Below the pieces are notes generated by a model. It made no database searches and had not been told where the DNA came from. It saw nothing but the letters and a program-made list of their open reading frames with translations. DNA of 64,000 nt from Lacisediminihabitans changchengi (GTDB lineage Bacteria > Actinomycetota > Actinomycetes > Actinomycetales > Microbacteriaceae), in contig NZ_JAEPES010000001.1 in assembly GCF_016634425.1 (NCBI RefSeq), forward strand, positions 62,001 through 126,000, in the 5' to 3' direction. Below are positions 53,548-62,238 of the stretch, in pieces (position 1 is the first letter of the stretch; every line of letters begins with the position of its first letter). A program made the position numbers and the translations under genes.

Positions 53548-54333
53548 GTGAGCCTGCTGCCCGACGCCCCTCCCGCCCGCGGCGTGATGACCTCAGACGG
53601 CCTTCGCCTGGCGACCTACGACTTCGGCGACCAGGATGCCCCTGCTGTCCTCGCCGTTCACGGCTTCGCCTCGAGCGGCCTGATGAACTGGCAGCAGACA
53701 GGCTGGACCCGCGACCTGCTGCGAGCTGGTTTCCGCGTCATCGCCTACGACCAGCGCGGGCACGGCGCGAGCGATAAGCCGGAAGATCCCGCGCAGTACA
53801 CGATGGAGCTGCTGGTCTCGGATCTGCTCGCTGTGCTCGACGGCTATCTGCTCGACGAGGTGGCTCTCGTGGGCTACTCGCTCGGGGCCCGCGTGAGCTG
53901 GCACGCCTCGATCGAGCTGCCTACCAGAGTCACCCGGGCGGTGCTCGGCGGAATTCCCGGAGGTGACCCGCTCACCCGGTTCCGTCTCGACGAGGCCCGC
54001 CGGTTCATCGCCGACGGAACCGCCGTCACCGATCGGCTGACCGACACCTATCTCTCGATGGCGGCCGGCATCCCTGGCAACGATCTCAGCGCGCTGGTCG
54101 CTCTGGTCGAGGGGATGCGCGGAGGGCTTCAGCCCGACCCGGCGGACCCACCCCAGCAGCCGCTGCTCTTCGCCACCGGCAGCGACGATCCGATATTCGA
54201 CGCGTCCCGGGATCTCGCGGCTGCTGTGCCGAACGGCGAGTTCTTCGACATCGTCGGCCGCAATCACTTCACGGCGCCACCCGCCCGACCGTTTCGCGAT
54301 CGCGCGGTGGAGTTTCTCGACGCCACTAAATGA
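53548..54333 (+). CDS. alpha/beta hydrolase
   Basis: A 261-residue hydrolase. VHGFASSG (oxyanion), VGYSLGARV (Ser nucleophile), an Asp in GSDDPIFD and His in GRNHFT complete the triad. GTG start. Substrate unknown. The gene's end is duplicated in tandem (see 54328-54391). Confidence 0.92.
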   Translation: MSLLPDAPPARGVMTSDGLRLATYDFGDQDAPAVLAVHGFASSGLMNWQQTGWTRDLLRAGFRVIAYDQRGHGASDKPEDPAQYTMELLVSDLLAVLDGYLLDEVALVGYSLGARVSWHASIELPTRVTRAVLGGIPGGDPLTRFRLDEARRFIADGTAVTDRLTDTYLSMAAGIPGNDLSALVALVEGMRGGLQPDPADPPQQPLLFATGSDDPIFDASRDLAAAVPNGEFFDIVGRNHFTAPPARPFRDRAVEFLDATK

Positions 54334-54391
54334 CTATGCGACGAAATGACTATGCGACGAAATGACTCCGCAACGAAGTGACGGTCTGACG
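54328..54391. repeat. 16-bp tandem repeat, four copies, each with TGA
   Basis: AAATGACTATGCGACG occurs twice exactly (54328, 54344), then AAATGACTCCGCAACG (54360) and AAGTGACGGTCTGACG (54376). TGA starts at 54331, 54347, 54363 and 54379, covering all three plus-strand frames. The first is the hydrolase stop. Confidence 0.9.
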
Positions 54392-54431
54392 AGCTAGAGG
54401 CCGGTCAGGCCGCCCCGGCTAGGGTTGAACC

Positions 54432-55523
54432 GTGATGAAAACGGTGCAGCGCGTGTCACCGGTCGGCGTGCCGCTGCTGGCGTTCGTGCTGCTCATCGCC
54501 ACCTGGCATCGCACCCTTCCGCTCGCGATCGTGATCATCGTCGCGGTCGTGCTCATCGGGGCAGTTCTCGCCGCGGTGCACCATGCCGAGGTGGTCGCCC
54601 ATCGCGTCGGGGAGCCATTCGGCTCGATCGTGCTGGCCGTCGCGGTCACGGTGATCGAGGTCGGGCTGATCATCACGCTCATGATCTCGGGCGGACATGG
54701 CACCGAGACGCTGGCCCGCGACACCGCCTTCGCCGCGGTGATGATCACGTGCAACGGCATCGTCGGACTGTCCCTGCTGCTCGGCTCCGTTCGCCACGGC
54801 CTGCCCCGGTTCAACCCGGAAGGCACCGGTGCCGCGGTGGCGGTGGTCGCAACCCTCGTGACGATCACGCTGGTGCTCCCGCGCTTCACCACCGGCGCAT
54901 CCGGCGGGCGCTTCACCGGATCGCAACTCGCCTTCGTCGCGATCGCCGCCGTAGCCATCTACGCCGTGTTCATCACCACCCAGACCCGTCGCCACCGCGA
55001 TTTCTTTCTGCCCGTGAACGCCACGGGCAAACCGATCTCCGACGACGAGCACGCGACGCCGCCCTCCACGCGCACCACGGTCATCAGCGGCATCCTGCTC
55101 GCGGTCTCACTGCTCTCCGTCGTGGGGCTCGGCCACGCCGTCTCCCCGTCGATCGAGGCCGGGGTTGCGGCCGTCGGCATCCCGAGCTCCTTCGTCGGTG
55201 TGGTCATCGCGTTCATCGTGCTGCTGCCGGAGGGAATCTCCGCGTCGCGCGCGGCGCTGCGTGATCGCATGCAGACAAGTCTCAATCTTGCGTACGGCTC
55301 GGCCATCGCGAGCATCGGGCTCACCATTCCGGCCATCGCCGTCGCGAGCATCTGGCTCGACGGCGAGCTCGTTCTCGGGCTCGGGCCGGTGCAGATCGTG
55401 CTGTTGGTTCTCACGATGCTGGTCGGCACCCTGACCGTCATCCCCGGGCGCGCGACGCGGCTCACGGGATTCGTGCACATCATCATCCTGGCAGCGTTCG
55501 TCTTCCTGGCGATCAGCCCGTAG
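54432..55523 (+). CDS. chaA: Ca2+:H+ antiporter (ChaA-like)
   Basis: A 363-residue cation/proton exchanger with about 11 helices. The two conserved acidic repeats of the CaCA family are seen: TVIEVGLIITLMISG (with EV) and VLLPEGISASRAALRDRMQTSLNLAYGSAIASIGL (with PEG...N.A.GS). It should expel Ca2+ (or Na+/K+) at high pH or salt. GTG 54432 or ATG 54435 can start it. Confidence 0.9.
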   Translation: MMKTVQRVSPVGVPLLAFVLLIATWHRTLPLAIVIIVAVVLIGAVLAAVHHAEVVAHRVGEPFGSIVLAVAVTVIEVGLIITLMISGGHGTETLARDTAFAAVMITCNGIVGLSLLLGSVRHGLPRFNPEGTGAAVAVVATLVTITLVLPRFTTGASGGRFTGSQLAFVAIAAVAIYAVFITTQTRRHRDFFLPVNATGKPISDDEHATPPSTRTTVISGILLAVSLLSVVGLGHAVSPSIEAGVAAVGIPSSFVGVVIAFIVLLPEGISASRAALRDRMQTSLNLAYGSAIASIGLTIPAIAVASIWLDGELVLGLGPVQIVLLVLTMLVGTLTVIPGRATRLTGFVHIIILAAFVFLAISP

Positions 55524-55538
55524 GCCGGAAGGGGCACC

Positions 55539-55853
55539 ATGGAGATCAGGCTGTTCGATACCCCGACCGCGACGACGCTGGCGCAGATCCTGCCGGTGCT
55601 GCTTCTCACCGTGATGGTGGAGATCCGTCGGCTCGAACTGCACCGGCGCGGCAAGAACATCGTCACCACCCGAGTTCTGCTGGGAACGTTCTTCGGGCTG
55701 TTCGCGATCGTCGAGACCGTGCTCGTGCTGTCGATCGACGGCCACCTGTTCCCGTTTCAATGGAGCGACTGCATCGCCGCCGTCCTCATCTTCGCCCTGC
55801 TCGTGATGCTCTTCATCTTCTCGATGATGGGCGCGGAGCCGAAACGAAAGTAG
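55539..55853 (+). CDS. small membrane protein downstream of the antiporter
   Basis: A 104-residue protein with three hydrophobic helices (about residues 12-28, 48-66, 76-96). It begins 15 bases after the antiporter stop and is likely in the same transcript. Not recognised. Confidence 0.75.
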   Translation: MEIRLFDTPTATTLAQILPVLLLTVMVEIRRLELHRRGKNIVTTRVLLGTFFGLFAIVETVLVLSIDGHLFPFQWSDCIAAVLIFALLVMLFIFSMMGAEPKRK

Positions 55854-55914
55854 GCCTGGCACTCGGCTCCACCGTCGGAGCAGACTGGGGTCATCCCGAT
55901 CGAACGGAGATGCC

Positions 55915-56376
55915 ATGCACGTCACCGCCCGCATCCAGAATTCTCTCGACTCGCACTCGGTGTCATTCGCGAGCGAGGAGAGCACCCACTCGTTGACGAT
56001 TCCGCCGCGCGAGCAGGGACGCGGGTCGAGCGTCAACGGCGGCGAACTGCTCTTGCTCGCCCTGGCCACCTGTTACGGCAACGACGTCTACCGCGAGGCG
56101 GAGGCCCGCGGCATCGAACTCGACAGTGTCGATGTCACGGTCGACGGTGACTTCGACGGTCCCGGCGAGCCCGTGCGCGCGGTGCGGTACGGGGTCTCGG
56201 TGGTGACCTCGGCCGACGAGGCCATCGTGCGCGAGTTGCTGCGGCACACGGATACCGTGGCCGAAATCCAGAACTCGTTACGCTCCGCCGTACCGATCGA
56301 GCTGGCCTCGATCGAGATCATCTCCGATGCCGTGGCAACGGTAGAGGCGGAAATCACGACCGGTCACGTTGGATAG
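55915..56376 (+). CDS. OsmC family protein with one cysteine
   Basis: A 153-residue OsmC/Ohr-fold protein. The first reactive Cys is present in LALATCYGNDVYREAEARGI. The second, normally about 60-70 residues later in a CP(V/I)S segment, is absent: that region reads TVAEIQNSLRSA. It may therefore not reduce peroxides by the usual two-cysteine route. Confidence 0.88.
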   Translation: MHVTARIQNSLDSHSVSFASEESTHSLTIPPREQGRGSSVNGGELLLLALATCYGNDVYREAEARGIELDSVDVTVDGDFDGPGEPVRAVRYGVSVVTSADEAIVRELLRHTDTVAEIQNSLRSAVPIELASIEIISDAVATVEAEITTGHVG

Positions 56377-56381
56377 GCCGG

Positions 56382-57467
56382 CTATTTTCCGTAAGCGCTG
56401 ACGAACAGCTCGCCCCTGATCTCCCCCAGTCGCTCGATCACCCGGTCGAGCAGCACCCCGCTGATCCCTGCCGCAACGAGGTCGTAGTCGCCGAGCGGCA
56501 GGAGCTTGCCGACCCGGATGCGGATGACCTCCCAGCCCACCGAGCGCAGCAGCCGGTCTTTCCGGCGGTCGACCTCCTCACGCTTTCCGAGGTGTTCCAG
56601 CCCGTCCCGGCCGATCGTGTCGTACTCGATCGCGACCTTGAGTTCTGCGATGGGGATGTCGGGCCAGACCTCGAGGTGCGCGAAGAACGGGCGCGCGACG
56701 CGCACGGCGTTCGGCGTGAGGTCGACGTCGAGACGGTCGAGAATGCCCTGACGCAGCTCCGACTCGGCCCGGGAGGCAGGCTTCGGCGCCAAGGCACTGA
56801 CGAACGCCTCCCCCACCGGCACCGCGGCCGCGCCGGCGCGAGCGTTCTTGCACACCGGACACCGCGGCCCCGACAGCACAGACTCGACCCGTGCCGAGTA
56901 GGTACCGTGCCCGGCCGCGCAGACCCAGGAGTACCGCGCCTTCGGCGAAATCTCCTCGGCGAGCGCCGTGCGGCGTGCGGGGTTCACCCGGGCGAGAAGT
57001 TCACTGCGGTTGACGGCACTTTCCTCGAGTCGTTGACAGAGCAGGCAGCGCAGGTCGGCATCGGGGTCGGTCCACGGCGCGATTCCGGGGTGACCACAGG
57101 AGAACGGCGTACCGACTTTCGGCGACTCGGGCACGGGCATCCGTCTCGCTCGCGTCGCGCGGTGTACGGCCAGCGACGCGCAGTCGGGACACCAGGTCGA
57201 TCGGCGCCTAGAGGTTCCGGGCTTACTGCGCTGCTCCTCGGGCGTCGCGGCGAAGCGATGGCCCACCTCGCACTCCCAGAGCAGCAGCACCTCGGCTCCT
57301 GGGGGGATCTGGGTGAGGGTGATTCCGTGGTTGAACTCGGGGTGGTACTGGCGGATCAGCGCAGGGTACGCCTGCCACGCCTCCCGGTAGGTTCCGATCG
57401 GGTATGGCACCGCGACGCCCTTTGAACGCTGTCGCCTCGCCCACCACGCATCCACACTCTCGGTCAC
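56382..57467 (-). CDS. treble-clef zinc-ribbon protein with nuclease-like C-terminus
   Basis: A 361-residue protein. The N-terminal two-thirds carries three zinc-knuckle units: LLLWECEVGHRF...WCPDC (about 65-105), FSCGHPG...RCLLC and YSWVCAAGHGTY...RCPVC (about 185-220). The C-terminal part (about 265-345) reads as a Vsr/DUF559-like endonuclease fold (ELKVAIEYDTIGRDGLEH, RRKDRLLRSVGWEVIRI). The family is poorly known. GTG 57467 is the likely start. No partner gene adjoins it. Confidence 0.75.
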   Translation of the reverse strand: MTESVDAWWARRQRSKGVAVPYPIGTYREAWQAYPALIRQYHPEFNHGITLTQIPPGAEVLLLWECEVGHRFAATPEEQRSKPGTSRRRSTWCPDCASLAVHRATRARRMPVPESPKVGTPFSCGHPGIAPWTDPDADLRCLLCQRLEESAVNRSELLARVNPARRTALAEEISPKARYSWVCAAGHGTYSARVESVLSGPRCPVCKNARAGAAAVPVGEAFVSALAPKPASRAESELRQGILDRLDVDLTPNAVRVARPFFAHLEVWPDIPIAELKVAIEYDTIGRDGLEHLGKREEVDRRKDRLLRSVGWEVIRIRVGKLLPLGDYDLVAAGISGVLLDRVIERLGEIRGELFVSAYGK

Positions 57468-57610
57468 GCCGCAACCGTACTTTCGGCCACTGACACTCGC
57501 CCAGAAACTAGCACTGACACTCGCCCTGGCACTTGAGGGCGGCCACGATCCTCCCGCCGATCGCGTAGGGCGGTCACCCGGTGTCCCCCGGCTGCTGCCA
57601 AGCTGACCTG

Positions 57611-58486
57611 GTGACACCCCGACACGCCCTCCTCGCTCTCGTCGTCGTCGTGATCTGGGGACTCAACTTCGTCGTGATCGACCTCGGCGTGGCAGACGTG
57701 CCCCCGCTGCTGTTCGTCGCGATGCGCTTCCTGCTGGTGTCGATCCCGGCGATCTTCTTCATCAAGCCGCCCGGCATTGGGTGGAGGAACGTGCTCTTCA
57801 TCGGCCTGTTCCTCAGCCTCGGGCAGTTCGCGCTGCTGTACCTCTCGCTCGCGCTCGGAATGCCGCCGGGGCTAGCCTCCCTCCTCGTGCAAACCCAGAT
57901 CGTTCTGTCGGTGGCCATCTCCGCGCTCGTGCTCCGCGAGCTGCCGACTCGCCGCCAATTGATCGGCATCGTGATCGGGATGATCGGGCTCGCCGTCGTC
58001 GTGGTCGGGCACATCGCCTCCGCTCCCTGGCTGCCGGTGGTCATCGCGCTTCTCGCCGCACTGAGCTGGGCGATCGGCAATGTGCTGAGCCGTCGAGCGA
58101 AGGCCGCATCCGGCCTCTCCCTCGTCGTCTGGTCCGGACTGGTCGTGCCGATCCCCAGCGCCGCCCTCGCCCTCGTCGTCAACGGGCCGCACGCGGTCGG
58201 TGTCGCGCTCACCCACCTGCCGCTCGCGGCGATTCTCAGCACCGTCTACACGGCGGTGTTCGCGTCGCTGATCGGGTACGGCATCTGGAATTCGCTGCTC
58301 ACCCGCTACCCGACCAGCGCGGTCGTGCCGTTCACACTCCTGGTGCCGGTGATCGGCATCCTCGCCGCCTGGGTGGCACAGGGAGAGGTGCCCGCCGCCA
58401 CAGAACTCCTCGGCGGAGCGATCATGCTCGGCGGACTCGCTGCCGCGGTCATCACCCGCCGCGGGCCGGTCCCCCTGGTCGAGTAG
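57611..58486 (+). CDS. EamA family transporter (DMT superfamily)
   Basis: A 291-residue exporter with ten helices in two EamA repeats (ALLALVVVVIWGLNFVVIDLG start, ALSWAIGNVLSRRAK in the second). Likely exports an amino acid or metabolite. GTG 57611. The last residues and the TAG (VPLVE stop) are encoded by a copy of the interspersed repeat. Confidence 0.9.
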   Translation: MTPRHALLALVVVVIWGLNFVVIDLGVADVPPLLFVAMRFLLVSIPAIFFIKPPGIGWRNVLFIGLFLSLGQFALLYLSLALGMPPGLASLLVQTQIVLSVAISALVLRELPTRRQLIGIVIGMIGLAVVVVGHIASAPWLPVVIALLAALSWAIGNVLSRRAKAASGLSLVVWSGLVVPIPSAALALVVNGPHAVGVALTHLPLAAILSTVYTAVFASLIGYGIWNSLLTRYPTSAVVPFTLLVPVIGILAAWVAQGEVPAATELLGGAIMLGGLAAAVITRRGPVPLVE

Positions 58487-58542
58487 CGGCGCAACGCTGG
58501 TTGAGTAGCGCACGCGCTCTGGCGCGTTCGCGTATCGAAACC
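58477..58542. repeat. interspersed repeat fragment (copy D) supplying a stop codon
   Basis: GGTCGAGTAGCGGCGCAACG then GGTTGAGTAGCGCACGCGCT and CGCGTATCGAAACC. It overlaps the EamA 3' end, and its TAG ends that gene. Confidence 0.8.
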
Positions 58543-58603
58543 GAGCAGAATTACCACGCCGAGGCGTCCGGCGAGTGCACCGTCGGCACGACAAGGGACG
58601 AAC

Positions 58604-59203
58604 CTATTCGGCGCGGGCCTCGCGTCGACGGCGGATGCGCCGCAGCACCAGCCACCCGACGAGCGCCGCGCCGGCCGCGTACACCGCGTAGTCCACGTAC
58701 GCCGAGTAGTCCACGTACGCCGAGTAACGATCGAGCAACTCGTACTGAGCGCCGAGGGCTGCTCCGAGCAGCACGAGCAGCGAATTCCAGACGGCACTGC
58801 CGGCGATGGTGAAGACGCTGAAGGCGAGCCGAGACATCCGTTGCGCACCGGCGGGGAGGGAGATGAGGCTGCGCACCCCGGGGATCAGCCGGCCGAAGAA
58901 GACGGCAGAGCGACCATGGCGCGAGAACCAGCGGGATGCCTTCTCGAAATCCTCGCGGTCCACCAGCGGGAGCTTCGCCAGCAGGCGCACAGCCCGTTCC
59001 TCCCCGAGCCACGCGCCCAACGCATAGAGCACGAGCGCCCCGAGCCAGGCGCCAGCGGTCGACAGCACGATCACGAGAACGATGTTCATGTCGCCACGCT
59101 GGGCGATGAATCCGGCGAGCGGCAGGATGACCTCGCTCGGGATCGGCGGGAACACCGTCTCCAGCAGCGACCTACACTCCCGCGAGGTCTTCGCGCGCGG
59201 CAC
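58604..59203 (-). CDS. DedA family membrane protein, 5'-truncated
   Basis: DedA/SNARE-associated protein from LLETVFPPIPSEVILPLAGF onward, with the family GRLIPGVRSLISLPAG block and four later helices. The usual first 25 or so residues with an amphipathic or membrane helix are missing; the GTG used (59203) adds only a short unrelated stretch and an in-frame TAG lies upstream. The C-terminus has a SAYVDY duplication. DedA proteins flip lipids (undecaprenyl-phosphate); this copy may be non-functional. Confidence 0.75.
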   Translation of the reverse strand: MPRAKTSRECRSLLETVFPPIPSEVILPLAGFIAQRGDMNIVLVIVLSTAGAWLGALVLYALGAWLGEERAVRLLAKLPLVDREDFEKASRWFSRHGRSAVFFGRLIPGVRSLISLPAGAQRMSRLAFSVFTIAGSAVWNSLLVLLGAALGAQYELLDRYSAYVDYSAYVDYAVYAAGAALVGWLVLRRIRRRREARAE

Positions 59204-59276
59204 CCACCCCGTCGCGGTCGACGGCCCGTACGCGCTGCCCGCCGCAACGGAGGTGCACCGCGGGTTCTGGAGCTAG
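59168..59276 (+). pseudogene. 3' remnant of an unidentified gene
   Basis: The plus strand reads a plausible protein tail (REVFARGTHPVAVDGPYALP and on to HRGFWS stop) that starts abruptly where the DedA homology ends. I do not recognise the family. A deletion joining two genes, head of DedA lost and tail of another kept, would explain both. Confidence 0.4.
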
Positions 59277-59309
59277 CGCTGCGCTCGTTCTCGATCGACC
59301 TCCAGCCAA

Positions 59310-59376
59310 TGTGCCCGTTCGTGCGCGTTGTGCCCGCACGAGCAGGCACAATCGCCACACACGGGCACAATCGCCA
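59310..59376. repeat. inverted-repeat element, copy 1 (59-kb pair)
   Basis: TGTGCCCGT ... ACGGGCACA outer arms enclose TGTGCC/GGCACA. Its right 40 bases (59335-59374) recur exactly at 59594-59633. Confidence 0.75.
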
Positions 59377-59389
59377 TGAGCAGGCAGCA

Positions 59390-59515
59390 TCAGGCACAGC
59401 GGCAACGGTTCAGCCGCCCCAGGTCGAGGTGCGCGTAAAGCCGGGCGATGAGCTCCCCGTGGGCTGCCACTTGTCGTTGCAGCTCTGCGATGGCGTCTTC
59501 GTCGTCGAGGGCCAT
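59390..59515 (-). CDS. small ORF of 41 aa between inverted repeats
   Basis: MALDDEDAIAELQRQVAAHG followed by a helical stretch and CRCA end. It has a heptad-like helical pattern. It is the only ORF in the 488-bp gap between DedA and gatB and is bracketed by the two repeat copies. No strong ribosome site. Uncertain. Confidence 0.35.
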   Translation of the reverse strand: MALDDEDAIAELQRQVAAHGELIARLYAHLDLGRLNRCRCA

Positions 59516-59568
59516 GCCTTCGACGCTAGCCAGCGGCCGTAGCGCAGTCCAGAGCAGCTCCGCGTCAC

Positions 59569-59633
59569 TGTGCCCTTTCGTGGCGATTGTGCTCGCACGA
59601 GCAGGCACAATCGCCACACACGGGCACAATCGC
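59569..59633. repeat. inverted-repeat element, copy 2 (59-kb pair)
   Basis: TGTGCCC/GGGCACA outer arms (59569-59575, 59622-59628) and perfect 13-base inner arms GTGGCGATTGTGC/GCACAATCGCCAC (59580-59592, 59605-59617), loop of 12. Confidence 0.85.
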
Positions 59634-59691
59634 GAACACCGCGATCGCGAACGCTGCCGCCGCGAACGCTGCGGCCGCGAAACCGCGCGGG

Positions 59692-61194
59692 TTACGCCTG
59701 CGCCCGCTCCAGCACCAGCTCGCGCACGCGGGCCGCGTCGGCGGTGCCCTTCATCGCCTTCATGACCGCACCGATGACGGCACCGGCGGCCTGCACCTTG
59801 CCGTCGCGGATCTTGGCGAGCACATCGGGCTGGGCCGCGAGCGCCTCGTCGATGGCGGCGATGAGGGCACCGTCGTCGGACACGACCTTGAGGCCACGCG
59901 ACTCCACAACTGACGAGGGCGAACCCTCGCCGGCGACAACACCCTCGAGCACCTGGCGGGCGAGACGATCGGTGAGTTCACCCGACTCGATGAGCGCGAT
60001 CAGTTCGGAGACGTGCGCCGGGCTGACCAGGCTGGAGGCATCCACACCGGCCGCGTTGGCGAGGCGAGCGATCTCACCCGTCCACCACTTGCGGGCCTGC
60101 GCCGGGGAGGCGCCAGCAGCCGTGGTCTCCTCGATCTCGGCGAGCAGACCGGAGTTGTAGACATCCTGGAACTCGAGGTCGGTGAAGCCCCACGCGTCTT
60201 TCAGGCGGCGACGACGGATGGCCGGGGCCTCGGGCAGCGCGGCGCGCAGCTCCTCGATCAGCTCGAGGGACGGCTCGACCGGCACCAGGTCGGGCTCCGG
60301 GAAGTAGCGGTAGTCGTCGGCGTCGCTCTTCGGGCGTCCGGCCGAGGTGACGCCGGTGTCTTCGTGCCAGTGCCGGGTCTCCTGCGTGATCGTTCCGCCC
60401 TTGGCGAGAATCGCCGCCTGGCGCTGGATCTCGTAGCGGATGGCCCGCTCCACCGAGCGCAGGCTGTTGACGTTCTTCGTCTCGGTGCGCGTGCCGAGCT
60501 TGCCCGAACCGCGCGGCGACAGCGAGATGTTCGCGTCACAACGGATGTTGCCGCGCTCCATCTTCGCGTCGCTGATGCCGAGCGACCGCACGATGTCGCG
60601 AATGGTGGACACGTACGCCTTCGCCAGTTCCGGCGCGTCGGCCTCGGCTCCCGTGATCATGCGGGTGACGATCTCGACGAGCGGAACGCCGGCCCGGTTG
60701 TAGTCGACGAGCGAGTACTCGGCACCCTGGATGCGGCCGGTCGAGCCTCCGACGTGCGTGAGCTTGCCAGCGTCCTCTTCCATGTGGGCACGCTCGATGT
60801 CGATCTCGAAGGTGCGACCGTCTTCGAGCTCCACCTGCACGGTGCCGTCGTAAGCGATCGGGTCTTCGTACTGGCTGATCTGGTAGTTCTTCGCAAGATC
60901 CGGGTAGAAGTAGTTCTTGCGCGCGAACCGGCTGGAGGGGCGGATGCTGCAGCCGAGGGCCAACCCGAGGCTGATCGCGTACTTCACCGCCTGTTCATTC
61001 ACCACGGGCAGCGAGCCCGGAAGACCGAGGTCGACGGGCGTCACGTTGGTGTTCGGCTCACCGCCGAAGTAGTTCGGCGCATCGCTGAACATCTTGGTTT
61101 TGGTGTTGAGTTCGACGTGCACCTCGAAGCCGAGCACGGGCTCGAACATTTCGATGGCTTTGTCGTAGTCCATGAGTTCTGCTGGTTGCGCCAT
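59692..61194 (-). CDS. gatB: Asp-tRNA(Asn)/Glu-tRNA(Gln) amidotransferase subunit B
   Basis: A 500-residue GatB. Typical blocks are [20 protein letters not shown], the tRNA-handling kinase-like core ([32 protein letters not shown]) and the C-terminal helical YqeY-like tail. It phosphorylates the mischarged tRNA for transamidation by GatA. Separated from gatA by two unrelated genes. It starts 9 bases after the EamA stop and may be co-transcribed with it. Confidence 0.96.
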   Translation of the reverse strand: MAQPAELMDYDKAIEMFEPVLGFEVHVELNTKTKMFSDAPNYFGGEPNTNVTPVDLGLPGSLPVVNEQAVKYAISLGLALGCSIRPSSRFARKNYFYPDLAKNYQISQYEDPIAYDGTVQVELEDGRTFEIDIERAHMEEDAGKLTHVGGSTGRIQGAEYSLVDYNRAGVPLVEIVTRMITGAEADAPELAKAYVSTIRDIVRSLGISDAKMERGNIRCDANISLSPRGSGKLGTRTETKNVNSLRSVERAIRYEIQRQAAILAKGGTITQETRHWHEDTGVTSAGRPKSDADDYRYFPEPDLVPVEPSLELIEELRAALPEAPAIRRRRLKDAWGFTDLEFQDVYNSGLLAEIEETTAAGASPAQARKWWTGEIARLANAAGVDASSLVSPAHVSELIALIESGELTDRLARQVLEGVVAGEGSPSSVVESRGLKVVSDDGALIAAIDEALAAQPDVLAKIRDGKVQAAGAVIGAVMKAMKGTADAARVRELVLERAQA

Positions 61195-61203
61195 GAGGCA
61201 ATT

Positions 61204-62166
61204 CTACGGGCGCGCGTCGACCCGTTCATGCGCGGGGTCCGCGCCCGCCTCGACGATCGCATCGGTCTTCTCCGACCGCACGAAGGCGATGCCCGCGAGG
61301 ATGAGCGCGCCACCGATCAACTGCGGAATCGTGAGGCGTTCCCCGAGCAGCAGCCAGGCGTAGAGCGTCGCCGCGACCACCTCGAGCAGCCCCATGAACG
61401 ACGCAAGCCGAGAGCCGAGCATTTCGCTCGCGGTGATGCTCGTGGCGTAGGCGATCGCGGTGGCGAACACCCCGACGATGAGCACCGGCAGCCACCACGG
61501 CGCGAGCGCACCGAACATCACGACGTCGCGGGTGCTGGTCATGAACGGCACGACGCCGGTGAGGCCGACCAGCCCGAGCACGATCGCGCCCAAGATCAGG
61601 CCGGATGCCGCGAGCGCGACCGGCGGCAACCCGTCACTCGGGCGGGCCGCGACGACGTAGTAGATGGCGCAGCCGACCATCGCGATCAGCGCGAACATCA
61701 CGCCGAGGATGTCGAGGCTGCCGCCTCCGCCGGGCGCGACGACGAGGACGAGGCCGGCCAGCGCGACGACGGAACCGATCAGCACGACGACCTTCGGCAT
61801 CCGTCGACTGGTCGCCCAGACGAATGCGACAAGCAGAAGGGGCGCCATGTATTCGATCAGGATGGCCGTGCCCACGGGGATTCGCTGCAGCGCGGCGAAG
61901 TAGACGAGCTGCGTGCCAGCGACGCCGATCAGCCCCATCGCGAGCACCCGCCCGCGGGCCCGCCAGAGCGCGTTCCACTTTCCGCGCAGGGCGATCGCCG
62001 CGAACGGCGCGAGAACGATGCCGCCGACCCCGGCGCGCACGGTGACGGCTGCTGCCGGAGACCAGCCGGACTCGAGCAGCGGCTTCACGAAGGCTCCGGA
62101 GAGCCCGAAGGTCGCCGCGGCGACGAGCGCGATGAGCAGGCCGAGGGATGTCGACGAGCGCGTCAT
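61204..62166 (-). CDS. EamA family transporter
   Basis: A 320-residue DMT-superfamily protein with ten helices in two EamA halves (LLIALVAAATFGLSGAFVKPLL, then FALIAMVGCAIYYVVAA). ATG 62166 has GGAGG upstream. Divergent from the CGNR gene, with which it often forms a pair in related genomes (from memory). It separates gatA from gatB. Confidence 0.9.
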   Translation of the reverse strand: MTRSSTSLGLLIALVAAATFGLSGAFVKPLLESGWSPAAAVTVRAGVGGIVLAPFAAIALRGKWNALWRARGRVLAMGLIGVAGTQLVYFAALQRIPVGTAILIEYMAPLLLVAFVWATSRRMPKVVVLIGSVVALAGLVLVVAPGGGGSLDILGVMFALIAMVGCAIYYVVAARPSDGLPPVALAASGLILGAIVLGLVGLTGVVPFMTSTRDVVMFGALAPWWLPVLIVGVFATAIAYATSITASEMLGSRLASFMGLLEVVAATLYAWLLLGERLTIPQLIGGALILAGIAFVRSEKTDAIVEAGADPAHERVDARP

Positions 62167-62238
62167 GAAAACCTCCGAGTCGTGGCCCATCCTGGCTGAC
62201 ACCCCCGACATTAGGATGGCCGGGAGTAAGGAGTCAAC

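Noticed and set aside
60013..62199. A 728-codon plus-strand open frame over gatB and EamA.
   Set aside because: Shadow of clear minus-strand genes with complete motifs.
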